Positions 51,987-53,805 of a stretch of DNA of 53,805 bases are shown here, piece by piece. The notes beneath the pieces were generated by a model. It saw nothing but the letters and a program-made list of their open reading frames with translations. It did no database searches and had not been told where the DNA came from. This DNA is from [Streptosporangium] indianense (lineage in GTDB: Bacteria > Actinomycetota > Actinomycetes > Streptomycetales > Streptomycetaceae): assembly GCF_021474405.1 (NCBI RefSeq), contig NZ_JAKEIO010000043.1, forward strand, positions 1-53,805, written 5' to 3'. The position numbers and the translations under genes are program-made. Positions within the stretch are counted from its first letter, which is position 1. Each line of letters starts with the position of its first letter.

Positions 51987-53805
51987 ATGACCGACACCGG
52001 CCAGGTCCCGGGCGAGGGGCTGCCGGAGAGCGCAGGCATGGTGGAGCAGCCGGACGCCCCCGCGCCCGGTGCGTACACCTACCTCTCCGAGACCCCCGCC
52101 GAGGACGACGATCTGCTGCTGTTGCCGGGCGCCCAGGGCGCTTGGGGCAACGAGGTCCCCCCGCCCGCGCCGGAGCCGGTCCAGGAGACCGCGCACCAGC
52201 CCGGCCCGCACGAGATCTCCGGCCGGGACAGCGGCTCGGTCGACCTCAGCGGTGTGCGTCTGCCCGACCCGCCGCCGATCCCGCCCATCACCCCGCGCCG
52301 GCCCCTGCACCTCGGTCCGCCGCTGCCCGACAGCTCGGCCAGCCCGGTGCGCTCCCTCGCCGACCGCGGTCCCGCGGACGCGCCGGTACGCCAGCCGGCG
52401 CCGGCCACCGCGGGCCCCGAGTACCTCGACGGTCCCCGCGCCTCCGAGCCGGGGACACAGCCCGCCGCGCCCTGGGGCACGCCGGCCACGCACCCGGCCC
52501 CGGTGGGCGCAGGGGCGATGCCTGCGGAAACGGTTGTTCCGGCCACGGCACCGATGGCCACCGCCCAGGCGGTCGCGACCCACGCGACGACGGAGACCGG
52601 CCATGCGATGCCGCAGGCTGCGGAGTCGGTGCCGGCAGAGGCACCGGCATCGGCATCGGCATCGGCATCGGTTGAGGCTGTGCAGCCCGCTGCCGTCGAC
52701 CAGGCCGTGGTGTCGGCGGAAGCGCAGGCTGCCGAGGCCGTCGCCGGCCAGGCTCCTGTGAGCGCCGGCCCGGACGGGGCGCACGTCCCCGTCGCCGAGC
52801 AGGTCGTGCCCGTTCCGGGGGCGGACGCCGTGGACCCGGGCCTGGACGCGGCCGCGGGCCGGGTGAGCGCCGCCCAGGCGGGACTGGCCGCCGCCGATGA
52901 GCCCGCTGGTGTCGTAGAGGCCCCGGCTGCCGAGGCCGGGCACCCGGTTCCCGAGCAGGGCGCTGCCGTCGGAGGCGACCCCGCTGCGACCGGCGTCGGC
53001 GCGGACGCGGGTCCGGTGGCTGCCGCCGAGGGCGCGGCCGTGGCCGCTCCGGAGCAGGTTGCGCCGCCCACCGCGGAGGTTGGGCCGGTCGTCGAGAGTC
53101 CTGCGCAGGGTGGTGAGTCCGAGTCTGCCGGTGGGGCTCCTGAGGGTTCCGTGCCGGCGGCCGCCGCCGAGCAGGCCACGCCCGTGGCTGCCGACCAGGC
53201 CGTGGCTCCAGCTCCTGCCCCCGAGGCCGTGCAGGTCGCCGAGGCCGTCCCGTCCCCTGAGGCGGTCCCGGACCCTGGGGCCGCCCCCGCCTCCGAGACC
53301 GCCCCGACCCCCGAGGCCGTTCCGCTCCCCGAGGCCACCGCCGTTCCGGACCACGCCGCCGTCACTCCGCCCGAGGCCGTCGGCGCGGAAGCTGTCGCCC
53401 CGGAAGCAGCCACGGAGCCGCCGGCCGCCGACGTCGCCCCCGCTCCCGAGCCCGTCGCCCCGGAGCCGGACGTCACCGCCGAAGCGGCTGCGCCCCAGCC
53501 CCCGGCGGCAACTGACGCCGTGCCAGTCGCGCAGGAACCCGAGGCGTCGGCTCCGCAACCCACCACGCCGGCTCCTGTAGCGCCCGGCCATGCCGCCATG
53601 GTCCCGGCCGCAGAGCCGGCCGGTCAGGAGGCGGCTGCTCCTGCCGCAGAGCCGGTCAGCCAGGAAGCAATCGTTCCGGCCGCCGAGACGGTCCCCGCTC
53701 CGGAGCCGATCCCGGCCGCCGAGGGCGTCGCCCCCGCGGAGACCGACCTGGTCGAGGCCCCGGAACCTGTGGCCCAGGCTGGCCCACCCGCCGACGCGCC
53801 GGCCC
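51987..53805 (+). CDS. Partial Pro/Ala-rich N-terminal part of a probable CobT-type protein (runs off window)
   Basis: The frame is open from ATG 51987 (after GAGGGG) to the window end, at least 606 codons. It begins MTDTGQVPGEGLPESAGM, has an acidic motif (AEDDDLLLLPGAQGAWG) and the block VDLSGVRLPDPPPIPPIT followed by RRPLHLGPPLPDSSASPVRSL. After about residue 180 it is low-complexity Ala/Pro/Glu/Val repeats. Similar N-termini occur on Streptomyces nicotinate-nucleotide-dimethylbenzimidazole phosphoribosyltransferase (CobT), as I remember them, and cobL lies just upstream. The catalytic domain would be beyond the window, so the name is inferred. Confidence 0.55.
   Translation, partial: MTDTGQVPGEGLPESAGMVEQPDAPAPGAYTYLSETPAEDDDLLLLPGAQGAWGNEVPPPAPEPVQETAHQPGPHEISGRDSGSVDLSGVRLPDPPPIPPITPRRPLHLGPPLPDSSASPVRSLADRGPADAPVRQPAPATAGPEYLDGPRASEPGTQPAAPWGTPATHPAPVGAGAMPAETVVPATAPMATAQAVATHATTETGHAMPQAAESVPAEAPASASASASVEAVQPAAVDQAVVSAEAQAAEAVAGQAPVSAGPDGAHVPVAEQVVPVPGADAVDPGLDAAAGRVSAAQAGLAAADEPAGVVEAPAAEAGHPVPEQGAAVGGDPAATGVGADAGPVAAAEGAAVAAPEQVAPPTAEVGPVVESPAQGGESESAGGAPEGSVPAAAAEQATPVAADQAVAPAPAPEAVQVAEAVPSPEAVPDPGAAPASETAPTPEAVPLPEATAVPDHAAVTPPEAVGAEAVAPEAATEPPAADVAPAPEPVAPEPDVTAEAAAPQPPAATDAVPVAQEPEASAPQPTTPAPVAPGHAAMVPAAEPAGQEAAAPAAEPVSQEAIVPAAETVPAPEPIPAAEGVAPAETDLVEAPEPVAQAGPPADAPA

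Overview
This is a high-GC (roughly 70%+) actinobacterial chromosome segment, almost certainly Streptomyces. Codons end mostly in G or C, GTG starts and four-base stop/start overlaps are common, several promoters look leaderless, and only two TTA (bldA-type) leucine codons were noticed. The gene order infC-rpmI-rplT-rRNA methyltransferase-sensor kinase-pheS-pheT, then argCJBDR, argH, metNIQ and cobL, is that of the Streptomyces core chromosome. No rRNA or tRNA gene, insertion sequence, prophage or CRISPR array was recognised.

Region by region. Positions 1-3.5 kb hold a partial membrane-anchored protein, a subtilisin-like (mycosin-type) protease, an 11-copy 22-bp tandem repeat growing out of the protease stop codon, an SseB-family protein and a DUF1844 protein. 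Positions 3.5-11.3 kb are the translation block: infC with a non-canonical ATC start and a long leader carrying a terminator-like hairpin, rpmI, rplT, a SpoU/TrmH methyltransferase, a soluble PAS-histidine kinase with a TTA codon, and pheST. Positions 11.4-22.1 kb are mixed housekeeping and regulatory genes: a SpoIIE-type phosphatase, an NsdA-like regulator behind a palindromic operator, a TTA-containing Nudix hydrolase, 3-hydroxyacyl-CoA dehydrogenase, a GHL10-type secreted hydrolase, a DMT exporter and MocR regulator sharing one CATG as both start codons, a GNAT enzyme and a histidine-phosphatase-like protein lacking both catalytic histidines.

Positions 22.2-30.5 kb carry a secreted GH51 arabinofuranosidase, a frameshifted DUF6215-type remnant and the argCJBDR operon with ARG-box-like sites. 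Positions 30.5-34.7 kb hold a tandem repeat patch and a minus-strand operon for extracytoplasmic flavin electron transfer: a ferric-reductase-like membrane flavoprotein, a protein with two FMN-binding domains, and the ApbE flavin transferase; an L,D-transpeptidase follows. Positions 34.7-41.3 kb hold a PNPOx-family protein, a secreted protein with two identical 95-residue modules, argH, an aldo/keto reductase and a TetR/MFS efflux pair.

Positions 41.3-53.8 kb hold another ~71-bp repeat patch, an acyltransferase, a glycerophosphodiesterase, an ECF-like sigma factor, a GNAT enzyme, two small membrane proteins, a HAD phosphatase, a leaderless 28-residue Cys/Met-rich leader peptide ahead of metNIQ, another GNAT enzyme, cobL, and the start of a long Pro/Ala-rich protein, probably the N-terminal extension of a Streptomyces CobT, which runs off the window. 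The strongest leads for unusual biology are the metNIQ leader peptide, the twin-FMN/ApbE operon, the overlapping divergent leaderless pair, the identical-module secreted protein and the stop-codon-borne 22-bp array.
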